This document shows, piece after piece, positions 44,940 through 56,060 of a stretch of 64,000 bases of DNA; the stretch's first letter is position 1; the number at the start of each line of letters is the position of its first letter. Source of the DNA: Hamiltosporidium tvaerminnensis (lineage: Eukaryota > Microsporidia > Dubosqiidae). The notes under the pieces were generated by a model. It made no database searches. It worked only from the letters and a program-made list of their open reading frames with translations, and was not told the origin of the DNA. The stretch lies in contig CM061246.1 of the NCBI GenBank assembly GCA_022605425.2, positions 1,361,501 through 1,425,500 of the forward strand, given 5' to 3'. The position numbers and the translations under genes are program-made.

Positions 44940-45870
44940 TATTAGGCCACGTGATGAAACAGTGTTCTGCTATATTCAGGATAGAATCTATTCTGGGTGT
45001 AGAAGGTAATACCAACACTACAACAAGTGAGGTAATAAATTTTGGCATTTAGCAACTCCATGTGAGAAAATGCTCGAAAATGATTGTATCAGACATTATA
45101 ATGAAGTGGTTAAATGCCTGCAAGTTTTTTTTAAAACATATATAAATTTATGGCATCAAAACAAATCGGTCGTCATTCATTCAAGAAGTTCTTAAATGTG
45201 TATGCAAAGATAAGAGTGGACACCAAAGAAACAACTGATCTTAAGATGTAGAATAATAGACCGGATATTTTCATTAAGATATGAGGCTAAATGAAACACT
45301 AGTAGTTGAAATAGTAATACCTCTTTGTATTCAGTTTAAATAGATTAACTGCAAAACTTTAGAAGTTTGACTGGTTAACTAATGATTTGGGTCTTATTTA
45401 TAAGCGTAGTATGAGAAAGATGATTTCTTATGTTATAATCTGGGGCTTTGTTGGAAAAAAATACCATCTGAAATATCGTAAAACAGAATAAATACCTATG
45501 TATATATAGCGTATATTTATTCAATAGTACTTAAAGACAGTCGAAAAAAAATTCTTTGATCAACGAAGAGGCTTGAACGTGAACCTAAATTCGAAGGGAT
45601 TAGTGAAAAGAAATCTTGGATGAGTATCAAAAGGGCTGGAGTTCATGAGATTGCCACTTTCCATAGATTAAATATGGAATAGGAAAGACAATGTTAAACA
45701 AGTAAAGACAAATCATGTTTTTCTCCATAAATTGAATGACTTAAACAAACTTAAGGAACCGAAAATAAACTTAAATGAAGCATCGGGATTACAAAGAGAA
45801 ATCGAAGTGAAGAAATATGTTAAGAAAGCATTTTACAGAAATAAATAACATTAACCAGAATTTTAATTAA
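44940..45870 (+). mobile_element. Decayed R4/Dong-like retrotransposon (copy F)
   Basis: Starts with the GTGATGAAACAGTGTTCTGC segment also in copies A and D, keeps the knuckle region in broken frames (CEKMLENDCIRHYNEVVKCLQ) and the endonuclease relic (NNRPDIFI near 45255), and ends near AACCAGAATTTTAATTAAAT. It sits between the reductase and Rse1 genes, inside the repeat-rich island. Inactive. Confidence 0.75.
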
Positions 45871-48002
45871 ATATGTTTATCTATAACTAATACCGATAAA
45901 TAAACAGGTGTATTAACATAATAAATAAACAGTAAAACTATTACTCTTCTATTAAATATCTATACTACTTCCGTATTTTCCCTAACACACATCTAATATC
46001 AATCCTAATACATATAATAATCTATTCAAATATCTAAACTCTCTACTTCCTAATACATTTCCAATACAACCACTATATTAATACTTATCTATTAACATCT
46101 CCATACACCCCACTTCCTTGCTGCCTAATACACTTTGAACACTTAATTTATCTTTCTCTTCAAATCTATAAAACTTCTTTAAATATTCTTTATCAATAAC
46201 ATTCTTTCTACAATAAAATCTATTATAATACTCATTATAATTATTAAAACACTTTTGTCTTTTGAGTATTTCTTCTTCCAATATCTCATATAAATTAAAT
46301 TCCTTTTCATTTAAATAATACAAACAACCAAATTTATGAAAAGAAGTAAAATAATATATTTTATACTTTGTAAGATATATCTTAATAACAATATCACCTA
46401 TATAATACGATATAAGTGTAGTAAAACTTAAATTGGTATTTAGATTAGTATTTAGATTAATAGTTATATCTGTATCTAGACTAGTATTTAGATAAGTATT
46501 TGGATTGGTGTTTGGATTAGTATTTAGATCAGTAGTCATATCTGTATTAAACATATTATTCTTATCTTTAGTATTATCTCTACTACTACCATCATTCATA
46601 TTACTACCAAACCCTATTTTACATATAAAAATATTTCCTAATTTATCAGACATAAATATTGTATCAATATTTATGCATTCCAAATATATTATATGTTTAT
46701 GCAATATATCTTGTATTACAGGGGTTAATAGGTTTATATCATAAACTATTAACGAATTTCTTTTTGTTACAATAAAAATGTATTTTACATTTGTTTTTAT
46801 TATAATTATTTCAGATTTTAAATATATTCTATTTTTCAATAAAAGAGATTTTTTACCAATTTCAAATAAATGTAGAAAGTGTTTTTGTAGTAAAGGATTA
46901 GGGTTAGGTATGGGATTGGGCAGATGAGTAGCTAAAAGAGTGTTATTAAGTGTTGTTATAGTATCACCTATAGGGGTATTATTATGAATACCTCTAGCTA
47001 TAGGGGTGTTAACATCAGTACCATCTCTATGATTCTTATCACCCATTATATTACTAAGAATTCTATAACAAGGATTCTCTACTTTCTCTTTAAGTCCTAT
47101 AAATATTTTATTGGAATAGCAACACATTGAAGTGCATTCACCATTAATTTTATAATCAAATAAAACAGCCTTTTCCTTATAAACACGTATCATAAATATA
47201 TTATCTTTAAAATCCCAATCTTTATACTCCCTATCTTTATACTCCCTATCCTTATACTTCCTTGCTTCGTATTGCTTATTACTTACCCCACTACTATCTC
47301 TATACAATACTATTGTATGCTCATCTACAACATTAATATCTATAAAATCTTCTATAAAAATATTTTCTTTATAAAAATTTACATTTTTACAAAATTTTTC
47401 TTTTTCTCTATCAAAACACATAATTTCACACTTATTTATACTTACTTGTCTAACCATACAACACTCACCCACCAATCTATACAAAGGTGTGTCATATGAT
47501 ATGTTTGGTGTATCTGGTATATATTTTTTATCTGGTATATCATATATCTCATCTATCCTATCTACTTTGTCTTCTAACTCATCTACTTTGTTCTCTATCT
47601 TATCTACTTTGTCTTCTATCTCATCTACTTTGTTCTCTATCTTATCTGAATTATCTATTTTATCTACCTCACCACCCACATATTCACCCTCTACACTACT
47701 CAACATATACTCCTCTATCCTTCTAACTACATACGCCACCAACAAATTATCTTTTAAAACAACAATTTTTCCGTTAAAATTAAAAACTTTTTCAAATTCA
47801 ATTTTTATTTTTTTGAATTCATTTTCAATTTCCAAATAAAATATATTTTTACCCACCAATAAACACTCAGCACCATAATTATGTATATTTGTTATATTAC
47901 ACATATTTACAGACCTAGGTAGTGACAAAGTAATATTATTTGATTTATAAGTATCTGTAAGGTTATTGCTTATAGATTTTTTACCTGTAAATTTGTTATC
48001 TA

Positions 48003-48165
48003 TAAGTGTTTTGTCTCCAATACCTATATCTCCAATACCTATATCTCTATTATAACTATCTCCAATACCTATATCTCTACTACCTATATCTCCAATACCT
48101 ATATCTCTAATACCTATATCTCTACTACCTATATCTCTACTACCTATATCTCCATCACCATTCTT
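48003..48165 (-). repeat. Coding minisatellite in Rse1 (DIGIGD/DIGSRD)
   Basis: Tandem 15-bp units ATCTCTACTACCTAT / ATCTCCAATACCTAT (+ strand), all in frame. Confidence 0.9.
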
Positions 48166-48524
48166 ATCCCCATTCATACTAATGTTTATTATGTGTAAAA
48201 TCCCTTTATCATCTACAACATATAACTTATTATTAATTACTTTAATTAAAATAATATTATTTTTAAAAATCTGTATAAAAACATATTTTTTACTAAAAAT
48301 ATTAAATATTCTAATAACTGATAAACCAGTACATAAAAATAAATAATTATAATAAATTTGAATGTAAATTATTTTAAATTCTACATTTATAGTTTTTAAA
48401 ATATACTTTTCTTCTATATTTGTATCAAAAAAGTAAATTTGTATTTTGTTATTGTATGACAGTACAATAGAAGTATCAGTAGAGGTATAACAGTGATATA
48501 GTATATCAATAGTTAGTATATTAT

Positions 48525-48665
48525 TATTAGTATTAGATATATTAGTATTTGATATATTAGTATTTGATATATTAGTATTATATTTATATTTGTATCAGAT
48601 ATATTAGATATACTAGATATATTAGATATTATTAGATATATTAGTATATATTAGATATATTGCTA
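48525..48665 (-). repeat. TTAGATATA/TTAGTATTTGATATA microsatellite with frame-breaking units
   Basis: 9-bp units (AATATATCT on the coding strand, reading NIS) followed by 15-bp units (NISNT). One unit lacks 2 bp and a second shift follows, producing four stops in the frame that is open on both sides. Confidence 0.85.
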
Positions 48666-49348
48666 GTATTAGTAACTTTGTATTAGATATATCCCCTATA
48701 CCAGTATTTCTATCTCTGTCCTTTTCTATGTCCAAGTATATGTCTATCTCTTTACTTGTCAGTACAATAATTAAATCTTTTATTTTTTTAATTTCTTTAA
48801 TATTTTTTCTAAATTTTAGTGAAAAACTCTTTAAAAAATTATTTTCAAAATATTTTATTGATGTGTCAGTTACAACAATAAAACTGTCAGTAAAAAAAAA
48901 GATATTTTTAAGGGGGGAGGTAGTATTAATATTATATATATTAGTATTGGTGTTTATATTTGTATCTACATTAGTGTCTATTTCTTTAGTATTAGTATCT
49001 TTATAATCTATATTAGTGTTTATACCTTTACTATTGATTCATTGTATCTATATTAGTATTAATGTCTCTAATATAAATATTATTGTCAATATTATTGTCA
49101 ATATCTCTATTAATTACAATCCCCATATCAATATCTTTACTTCTATCTATTTTGTTGTAAACTGTATTGATAAAACTTATAATAGAATCTTCTGTTCGAA
49201 TTAAAGGACTTTTTAATAAATATTTGTAAAATTTTCCTTTTTTTGTTAGAAATATATTTTTACTTTTCTCTGAAAAATTTAAAAACACGTTTTTTATAGC
49301 GAAATAGCCATCTATTTTATGGGTTAAGAATAGATTACCAGTAACACC

Positions 49349-49528
49349 CTGTTGTTTATAAGGAGTGTTGTTAAAGAGGTGTTGTTCATCTATATTGTTA
49401 CTAACACCCTGTTGTTTATTAGTACTAATCTTAACACCCTGTTGTTTATAAGCAGTGTTGTTAAAGAGGTGTTGTTCATCTATATTGTTACTAACACCCT
49501 GTTGTTTAACTATCCTTATCACTAACAC
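49349..49528 (-). repeat. 90-bp direct repeat (30-residue module) in the Rse1 locus
   Basis: Two nearly identical copies (49349-49438, 49439-49528), each with two TAACACCCTGTTGTTTA motifs; translated module begins KQQGVSNNIDEQHLFNNT. Confidence 0.9.
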
Positions 49529-51039
49529 CCTCTATACTACTAACACTTTTTATATCCCACACTAGATACCCCTTAACGCCCTTTATATGATATACACAGT
49601 TATAATCCTTATCACCCAAACATATTAAGAAACCCATTGGATGTATAAAAATATCTTTAACACCCCTTATTTTATCATAGAAATATATACGTAAGTTAAC
49701 ACCCTGTTGTTCCCTTGTACTGTTACTAACAGGGTGTTTATTAGTATTGTTACTAACACCCTGTTGTTTATATGATATGTTGTTAATAGGGTGTTGCTCA
49801 TTAGTACCATAACTAACACCTCTCCCCTTATCACTACCCCCTTCTCTATCACCACCCCCTATCTCTATGCTATACACACCACCTTTATCATCAACCATCA
49901 AAATAAAAGACTTTTTATTTTTCATTACAATTTCACTCCCACACACAAAAATCCCCCCAAGAAATACCTTCCCCCTCCCCACACACCTCCACCCACTAAA
50001 CACACACACCTCTTCTCTCCCAACACACACCCAATACATCTTTTCAAATGTCAGTATATTATATGCACACTTCATTACATTAACCACATTTCTTATCACC
50101 ACTGTATCTTCCAAATACTCTACAATCCTAACCACCATATAACCAGTAATGTCATGTGAGTTGTTATTATCCTTTTTAGTATTATTATCCTTATTAGTAT
50201 TATTGTCCTTATTAGTATTATGATCCTTATTAGTATTTATATCTTTATTATCATCTTTATCTTTATTCTTATTATCATCTTTATCTTCTTTATCATCTTT
50301 ATCTTTATTCTTATTAGTATTTTTATCTTTATTCTTATTATCTTCTCTATTACTACTCCCTCTAATACTACTCTCTCTAATACTGCTCTCCCCCACATCC
50401 CCCTCCCCCCTTACACCACTACCCAATCTCCTCTCCAACATACAAAAATAATTATTCATCCCTTTAATTGCCTTATAAGTATACACAACAGAATAACTTT
50501 TAAATTTTAAACAATTTTTAAATTTTAAATTTTTATAATCAGTAAATATAAAATTACCGTTAATACTTCCAACTGAAAAACAATTACCTGATATTTCAAA
50601 GTAATAACCTATTTGTGTAGAAGAGTAGTCATAAACAAGGGTATCAATTAGTTTAGTAGTATATATATCAGTATAAGGGTTTTCAGTAGTACAATTAGTA
50701 TTGGTTTTAGTATTACTATCATTTATACTATCATTTATACTACTACCTTCATTTCTACAACACTTTACTACTTCTAGTATTGTTATACATCCACCACTGG
50801 TAATACATAAGTATGCTTTTTTATAAAAATATATTTGTATCTGCTGTATTGAAGAGAATACAGGTATTTCATTGACATATATGAGTGTACCGTTAGTGTT
50901 TAATTCGTAGAATTCTAAAGATTCGTTTTTTACTAAAATTACTGTTTTGTATGAAGAATTACCTAAAAAGTCGTTACAAATTATTTTTTTTGTGAATTGT
51001 TTTGAGTTTTTAAGTGGTTTGTGTAATAAATACATTAAA

Positions 51040-51042
51040 GGG
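51040..51042 (-). promoter_or_regulatory. CCC start-site motif of Rse1
   Basis: Coding-strand CCCTTTAATG; CCC is 4 nt before the ATG and fixes the start choice. Confidence 0.55.
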
Positions 51043-51172
51043 TTATAAATTAAAGATATAAAATGGGGGAGTGTGGGGATACGATAGAGTATGTGGTTAG
51101 GGATAAAGTATGTGGTTAGTTTCTGGGTTAGGAGGTGTATATAATTATTACCCCTCTTAAATATCTGTAGTG

Positions 51173-51622
51173 TTGATAACACCCTCTTATTTATTAGTAC
51201 TTATATTAACACCCTTTTATTTATTAGTACTTTTACTAACACCCCTCTTAAACATCTTTAGTGTTGCTAACACCCTCTTATTTATTAGTACTTATATTAA
51301 CACCCCTCTTTAGTATCTTTAATGTTGATAACACCCCTCCTAAATATCTTTAGTTTTACTAACACCCTATTATCTATTACTACTTTTAATAACACCCTTT
51401 TGTTTATTAGTCTTTTAATAACACCCTTTTGTTTATTAGTAGTTTTAATAACGCCCTCATAAGTATATTTACTATTACTAACACCCTCTTAAGATCTTAA
51501 CTATTGATAACCCCCCTCTTAAGATCTTTACATTCAATAACACCCCTCTTGAGAATCCTACCTATCAGTAACACCCTATAAAACCACTAATGTAACACCC
51601 CTCAAATATATAACACCCTTTA
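51173..51622. repeat. TAACACCC repeat field between Rse1 and ArfGAP
   Basis: About 16 copies of (C/A)TAACACCC(C/T) at 25-40-bp spacing, joined by TCTTATTTATTAGTACTT or AAATATCTTTAG linkers; all copies have the CCC form on +. This is the divergent promoter region of two housekeeping genes. No ORF. Confidence 0.85.
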
Positions 51623-51746
51623 TCTACCCCCTCCTTTTTATTTACCACTAAATTACAATTTTAAAAAAAAAATAAATAAAACACGTTTCAAGTATCCTTA
51701 ACAAAACCAAAAAAAGAAAAAAAAGAGAGAAAATAATAAAAAAAAA

Positions 51747-52532
51747 ATGAAAAACTATAACAAAGAAATAAAAGAACTATGTACAATAGAAGACAATAAA
51801 AGATGTATAGACTGTAATACATACTACCCACAATGGTGTTCAGTAACATACGGTATATTTATGTGTATAGAATGTGCCAGTATACACCGATCACTTGGTG
51901 TAACAACCAGTGTAGTTAAGAGTGTTAATATGGATACTTGGACAGAAGAAAATTATTTTAAAATGAAAATTGGAGGAAATAAAAGTTTTAGTGAGTTTTT
52001 AAATAAAAAAAGTTTGAGTAAAATTGAGACACAAAAAAAATATAAAAATTGTGATGTCATTAAATATGGTGAGACATTACAAAGCAAAGTGAACAGTATG
52101 ATAGGAAATAGTAGTGGTAGTGTGGGAAAGGTTAGTGGTAGTGGATGTACTAGTAATTATACTAATAGAAGTAACACCACTAATACTAATAACACTAATA
52201 GTAATACTAATAGTACTTATGCTAATACTACCTATTCTTCTGCCTCAAGTGTTACTTTTAATGAGACTAGAAGTGTACAGGATAAGATATCTTCTACTTT
52301 TTATAAATTAGGAGAATATGTGTCTACAGGTGCATTAATAATAAAAGATAAGACAGTACAGTTAGGTGGTGCTATAAATCAAAAAATACTTGAACCGACA
52401 CTTTCTTCTATTAAAGGACAGAGTGGTTATATTTCTAATGCTTGGACAAATAAAAAAGTAGAAATTAAACCTGTAAAAACTAAAAAAGAAAAAGATGTGA
52501 CTAATGATATTGATTATAGTAAGTGGGATTAA
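51747..52532 (+). CDS. ArfGAP (Gcs1/ArfGAP1-like)
   Basis: 261 residues. The N-terminal ArfGAP domain (~1-105) has the zinc finger C20-x2-C23-x16-C40-x2-C43 and the catalytic arginine R48 in [12 protein letters not shown], followed by [24 protein letters not shown] and a FLNKK segment as in the family. It stimulates GTP hydrolysis by Arf on Golgi/ER vesicles, releasing COPI coats. Residues ~115-170 are a Ser/Asn/Thr low-complexity linker with ACTAAT-type codon repeats. Residues ~175-230 ([30 protein letters not shown]) resemble the amphipathic curvature-sensing (ALPS-like) region of Gcs1/ArfGAP1. It ends in DYSKWD. Divergent from Rse1 across a repeat-filled spacer. No CCC motif; a long A-run precedes the ATG. 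Confidence 0.93.
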   Translation: MKNYNKEIKELCTIEDNKRCIDCNTYYPQWCSVTYGIFMCIECASIHRSLGVTTSVVKSVNMDTWTEENYFKMKIGGNKSFSEFLNKKSLSKIETQKKYKNCDVIKYGETLQSKVNSMIGNSSGSVGKVSGSGCTSNYTNRSNTTNTNNTNSNTNSTYANTTYSSASSVTFNETRSVQDKISSTFYKLGEYVSTGALIIKDKTVQLGGAINQKILEPTLSSIKGQSGYISNAWTNKKVEIKPVKTKKEKDVTNDIDYSKWD

Positions 52533-52606
52533 GAAGAAGTAGAGATAAAGGAGTAAAAAAGAAAAAGAGGTTACTAATGATATTGATTATAGCAAGTGGG
52601 ATTAGA
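52480..52606 (+). repeat. Tandem duplication of the ArfGAP C-terminal codons
   Basis: The final ~50 bp (ACTAATGATATTGATTATAG through GTGGGATTA) are repeated once ~73 bp downstream of the first copy, including a stop (TAA in the gene, TAG in the duplicate). The second copy is outside the gene. Confidence 0.85.
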
Positions 52607-52689
52607 GAAAAGGGTTTAATATTATATTAAGTAAACTCGAAATGAATATATTATTTTATTTTTTAATATTATATTTTTTATATTATATT

Positions 52690-53400
52690 TTTTAATATTA
52701 ACTTTCTGCTTGGCAATGAGTGTGTGAAACTGGTGTGAGATCATTGTTTGGATTTTTAGTGGGAATACAACCACACTACATCTTCGGTTGTTCCATGGGT
52801 GTTTGTTTTATGAGGAGAAGGTCTACGAAATGGCGAAACCGTTTCTTCAAATTTATTTTGTAGTTTTTTATGTAACTAAATCGTAGACCACGGCTGAACT
52901 TGTAAGTAATTTCCATGTAAAAGCATGGAAACTCAGCCTTACTCACTCGGGTTAGAAGAATTAGCGCCTGTGAAATACAAAAATGAAACCATTTGAAGCC
53001 AGGAGAGCTAAGTAGCAGGTTATAACTGTTGGTATGACATTGCACTGTCTAGATGGACCCCATGTAATTTTCTCAAATATATCTTAGCTAGAAAATTAAT
53101 GGGTTTAGAAAGAGTAAAGTAAGTGGGAATGCTGCATAGTCTTGGGGAAGCCTATAGTGAGTTTAGGCCTAAGATCACATTTAATAATGCACATTAACGA
53201 CTCCGAGCAACTGTCTTGCCTATTAATTAGGTTCTACACACCTGGTAGATGAAAGGCTTTAGGATGTAGGCATCGCAGGCGTTACCGATGGAGTGTTGGG
53301 GTAGCAGTTATTTATGTTAAACCTAGAACTGTGTTAATGCCATAAAAACACATATAACACTTTCCACTATTCTAAAAAGATGTGATGCTTTTAAACAAAG
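52690..53400 (+). repeat. ~0.7-kb interspersed non-coding repeat, copy 4
   Basis: Best-preserved copy: AACTTTCTGCTTGGCAATGA, CACACTACATCTTCGGTTGT, TTACTCACTCGGGTTAGAAG, TGACATTGCACTGTCTAGAT, GCATAGTCTTGGGGAAGCC, TTATTTATGTTAAACCTAGA and CACTATTCTAAAAAGATGTG. GC-rich relative to flanks, no conserved ORF, no LTR or inverted ends seen. Confidence 0.8.
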
Positions 53401-53636
53401 TAATTTCTTTTGATAAATAACTTATTAAATATACTTGTTATAAGATAAATGTAAATGTGTATCTAATTTATATTTCAAGGTATGTGTTTCAATCCATTAC
53501 TCTTTTCCTTAAAATACATAATTTTTCTTATGTACCTATCAGAATCTAATATCTTCATTAAGTTGGCCGCATACAATCAACGAAGAATTTAATTTTATTT
53601 TTCATATCTTATTGTATTAAAATATCAGTCTTATAC

Positions 53637-53818
53637 AAACCAATTTAATATTTTATTCCAATCTTGTCGTATTACATGATTAATCTTTAACAAAATTTTT
53701 AATATTTTATCTCAATCTTGTTCTATTAAATGAATAATCTGTAAACAAACCAATTTAATATTTTATTTCAATCTTGTTTTATTACATGATTAATCTTTAA
53801 CAAAATTTTTAATATTAT
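53637..53818 (+). repeat. ~60-bp tandem repeat upstream of the Erv14-like gene
   Basis: Three units of TTTAATATTTTATT(C/T)CAATCTTGT followed by TATTAAATGAATAATCT or TATTACATGATTAATCTTTA. It ends just before the start-site motif, so it may affect transcription. Confidence 0.85.
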
Positions 53819-53820
53819 TA

Positions 53821-53823
53821 CCC
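53821..53823 (+). promoter_or_regulatory. CCC start-site motif of the Erv14-like gene
   Basis: CCCTTTTAATG; 5 nt before the ATG. Confidence 0.55.
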
Positions 53824-53828
53824 TTTTA

Positions 53829-54278
53829 ATGGTAATACTTATTATATTTATAGGGCTTTGTTTAACAACAACACTATTTGTTTGTGAGTTACAAAAAGCA
53901 GAAGCAATAATAAACTTTGAGCAGAAAACGGTTTCTACGTATGATACAAGTAACAGAATAAACAACTTATCAAAACTAGAATTTATACTGCTTATAATAC
54001 TATGTGTAGTACAAATATACAAAATATTATCTTTTTCTTTTGTTGTAGGTGTGTGTGTTCTGGTGGTAGAAATTTATAAAAGATCGAAAAATGAGTGTTT
54101 TATAAGTCCGTTGGATTTGTTTGATGTGAAACAAGAGAAAAAGATGGAGGTCTATTGTAAAATGGGGTGTTATTTGTATTTGTTTTTTTATTATATTTAT
54201 CAGGTATGTCTTTTTTTTCGCGAAAGATTAAATAGATTTGAAATATTTGGGGATGTTTTTGAGTGGTTTAAATCTTAA
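53829..54278 (+). CDS. Erv14/cornichon-like cargo receptor
   Basis: 149 residues, near the usual 135-160. An N-terminal span (~2-18) is followed by CELQKAEAIINFEQ and SNRINNLSKLEFIL, matching the cornichon pattern (an E/D-rich loop with 'DLE.D..NP' and 'iN'). Two close spans come next (~52-62 and 66-82), then EIYKRSK, SPLDLFDVKQEKKMEVYCKM and GCYLYLFFYYIYQVCLF (~113-129), which matches the conserved end (K-x-G-F/C-x-L-x-x-F-F-x-Y-x-Y). Family members sit in ER/COPII vesicles and sort membrane cargo to the Golgi. The start is supported by CCC 5 nt upstream. It neighbours ArfGAP, another early secretory factor, though the 0.7-kb repeat separates them. Assignment rests on pattern similarity, not identity. 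Confidence 0.75.
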   Translation: MVILIIFIGLCLTTTLFVCELQKAEAIINFEQKTVSTYDTSNRINNLSKLEFILLIILCVVQIYKILSFSFVVGVCVLVVEIYKRSKNECFISPLDLFDVKQEKKMEVYCKMGCYLYLFFYYIYQVCLFFRERLNRFEIFGDVFEWFKS

Positions 54279-54699
54279 TTATAAATATTTTAATGGTTTT
54301 GTTAGTGAGAAGTTTCTTAGCTGAGGGTGAATAGATTTTTACTGAGGGTTTTATTAGTTGGAAGTGAAATGTAGTTGTTATAATTGTTTTATTCATAGTG
54401 GATGAAATGTAGTTGTTAATAAGGTTATATTATAAAAGTAATTTGTTAGGTTCTTTAAAAATTAAGACACAAGTTTATATTTAAAAGATTTTATTAAATG
54501 TATATCAATGTGCTGCTTTTTAAAGGTTTGATTTTTCTGATAAAATTATGTAACTTTTGTCTTTTTTGATTATATTTCTTAGGATTTATATTACTTCTCT
54601 GTTGTTTTTTTGATAGGTTCTTTAAATTGTGTCTTTATTTTGGATTTGAAATGATTGTTTAATTTGGTATTTGTTTACTTGAGAAGTTCTTACTCTTTG
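54279..54699. other. Spacer
   Basis: Downstream of the Erv14-like gene; one GGATGAAATGTAGTTGTTA-type sequence is repeated near 54364 and 54400. Otherwise nothing. Confidence 0.35.
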
Positions 54700-56060
54700 G
54701 CCTGTTTTTTTAATATGGTAAAGATTTTTATCTATTCTATATTTCTTGTATTACATATTCGTAGACCTTTTTAACGAACTCTATTGGCATTAATTTTTGA
54801 CTTGCAGCTTTTAAATCGATCAAAATTGATACTTAATAGTTTTGAGCAAAAATACAAACGCTTCTACATCAATTGACATTCAGAGCTTTTAAGTTATATA
54901 TTATAGTATTTATTTAGCATAAAATCTCTGATTAATACCCGAAAGATTAACCTAATCTTATAATTATAAATACGACAAACTCATCGACTATTAGACCATG
55001 CTTTTGTGTTTTTACTTTTTCCAATATTTGAAGTAAATATTGAGAAAATTCTCACTTCAAGAAAACCATCTTCTTTTAAATATTATCTAAAACGAAAAAT
55101 AGAGGTATTATTTCGATTTTGACATCATTTCTAATTCTTGTGTCTAATTTACTCTTTGCATATAAATTTTCAAAATTTTTGAACTAATTGACTCTTATTA
55201 TGTTTTGTAGAAAAATCTCGTAGATATTTAGAAAAAGAAAGTGCAAAAATTTAACTACTTAATTTTTCCGTCTGATGTAGTATGACCGTGTATTTTCTTA
55301 CATTTAGTTTCTAAATGCTCTGCTATTCTATCATACTTGTTGTGGGTTTGAACACATTATTCTGCTCTAAAAAATACTTTTCTACATTGGATAAAACAGA
55401 ACATTGCTTCATATCGTACTCAATTATTGGCTATTTTTAGCTATCCTAAAATCAAAACACTCACAAGCCGATTTTATCTTGCCTTAAATATCTTTGAAGG
55501 AAGTTTTCGTACTTATTTTTCTTTGAATAATTTTTCGAGTGGTGTTTCTGCAAGTTTTCTTGGTGACATCTTCTTAAAACCTATATTTTACTTTTAATCA
55601 GTTTTTTTTTCAGAATGTTTTTACTTGTATTTCCCAGCTTAATGATTAATACCTTAGAGTCGGTATTCCTTTACTTTTTCAGATAACTCAAGAGTGAATA
55701 AGAGACTTTCACAAACATCACGACACTCACGAAACCTCTTCCAATTTCTTTTAAAAGAATTAAGATGTTCTTTGCATCTAGGCGGAAAGAAATAATATAT
55801 TTCACAAGCACTGAACCAATTGTACCATCTAACTTATGAAACTCCGCTAATTCAGGTCTAAGTAATTCTATATGATAGTCGAATAACAATACTGCATTCT
55901 CGGTGCTCGCAGAAAATGATTTTTGTAGATTTAATTTATGTGTAAAGTTTTGCGACTCTTGGGCTTAATTTTTCTCAGTAATTTATCTTTCATTCATCTC
56001 TGCTAATTACATTCCCCTCAAATATGTATCAAGACCTCATCTTCTAGATAGCAGCAGTAT
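54700..56060 (-). mobile_element. Decayed R4/Dong-like retrotransposon (copy G)
   Basis: Minus strand: thumb relic (LRPELAEFHKLDGTIGSVLVK, ERG-like RGFVSV at 55671-55889), Cys/His region with AVFCFIQCRKVFFRAE-like text near 55360-55420, and endonuclease relics to ~54960. All frames broken; among the oldest copies. Confidence 0.7.

Larger units (their letters stand above)
46078..51035 (-). pseudogene. SF3b subunit Rse1/SF3B3-like, one long gene interrupted by frameshifts
   Basis: Three frames are collinear with Rse1/SF3B3 (beta-propeller, CPSF-A family; U2 snRNP, nucleus). N-terminus: LMYLLHKPLKN...ICNDFLG...TVILVKNESLEFYEL, LCITSGGCITILEV. C-terminus, diagnostic: CINIDTIFMSDKLGNIFICK, LISYYIGDIVIKIYL, FGCLYYLNEKEF, YCRKNVIDKEYLKKFYRFE (family VKNVIDGDL). 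The ATG at 51033-51035 (CCC 4 nt upstream) fits family starts better than the GTG at 51182. Frame changes are needed near 49508, 49031, ~48624 and ~48550; between 49020 and 48177 the sequence is open except for ~100 bp of AATATATCT microsatellite. Without introns it would be about 1,650 residues versus ~1,200 in animals. The excess is low-complexity insertions: DIGSRDIGIGD, VDKIENKVDE, KDREYKD, NTNPNTN, KNKDKDDNK and QQGV/QHPV modules. Confidence 0.85.

Noticed and set aside
49031-49528. 165-codon frame as an independent gene
   Set aside because: It starts with GTG inside the 90-bp repeat, lies collinear between two Rse1 parts and carries propeller-like segments; best read as a middle piece of Rse1.
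47272-50510. Plus-strand ORFs opposite Rse1 (75-122 codons)
   Set aside because: Shadows of minus-strand coding with low-complexity composition; no homology seen.
51036-51182. Longer Rse1 N-terminus from the GTG at 51182
   Set aside because: The first 49 residues have no counterpart in the family, while the ATG at 51035 has the CCC start motif and the expected first strand.
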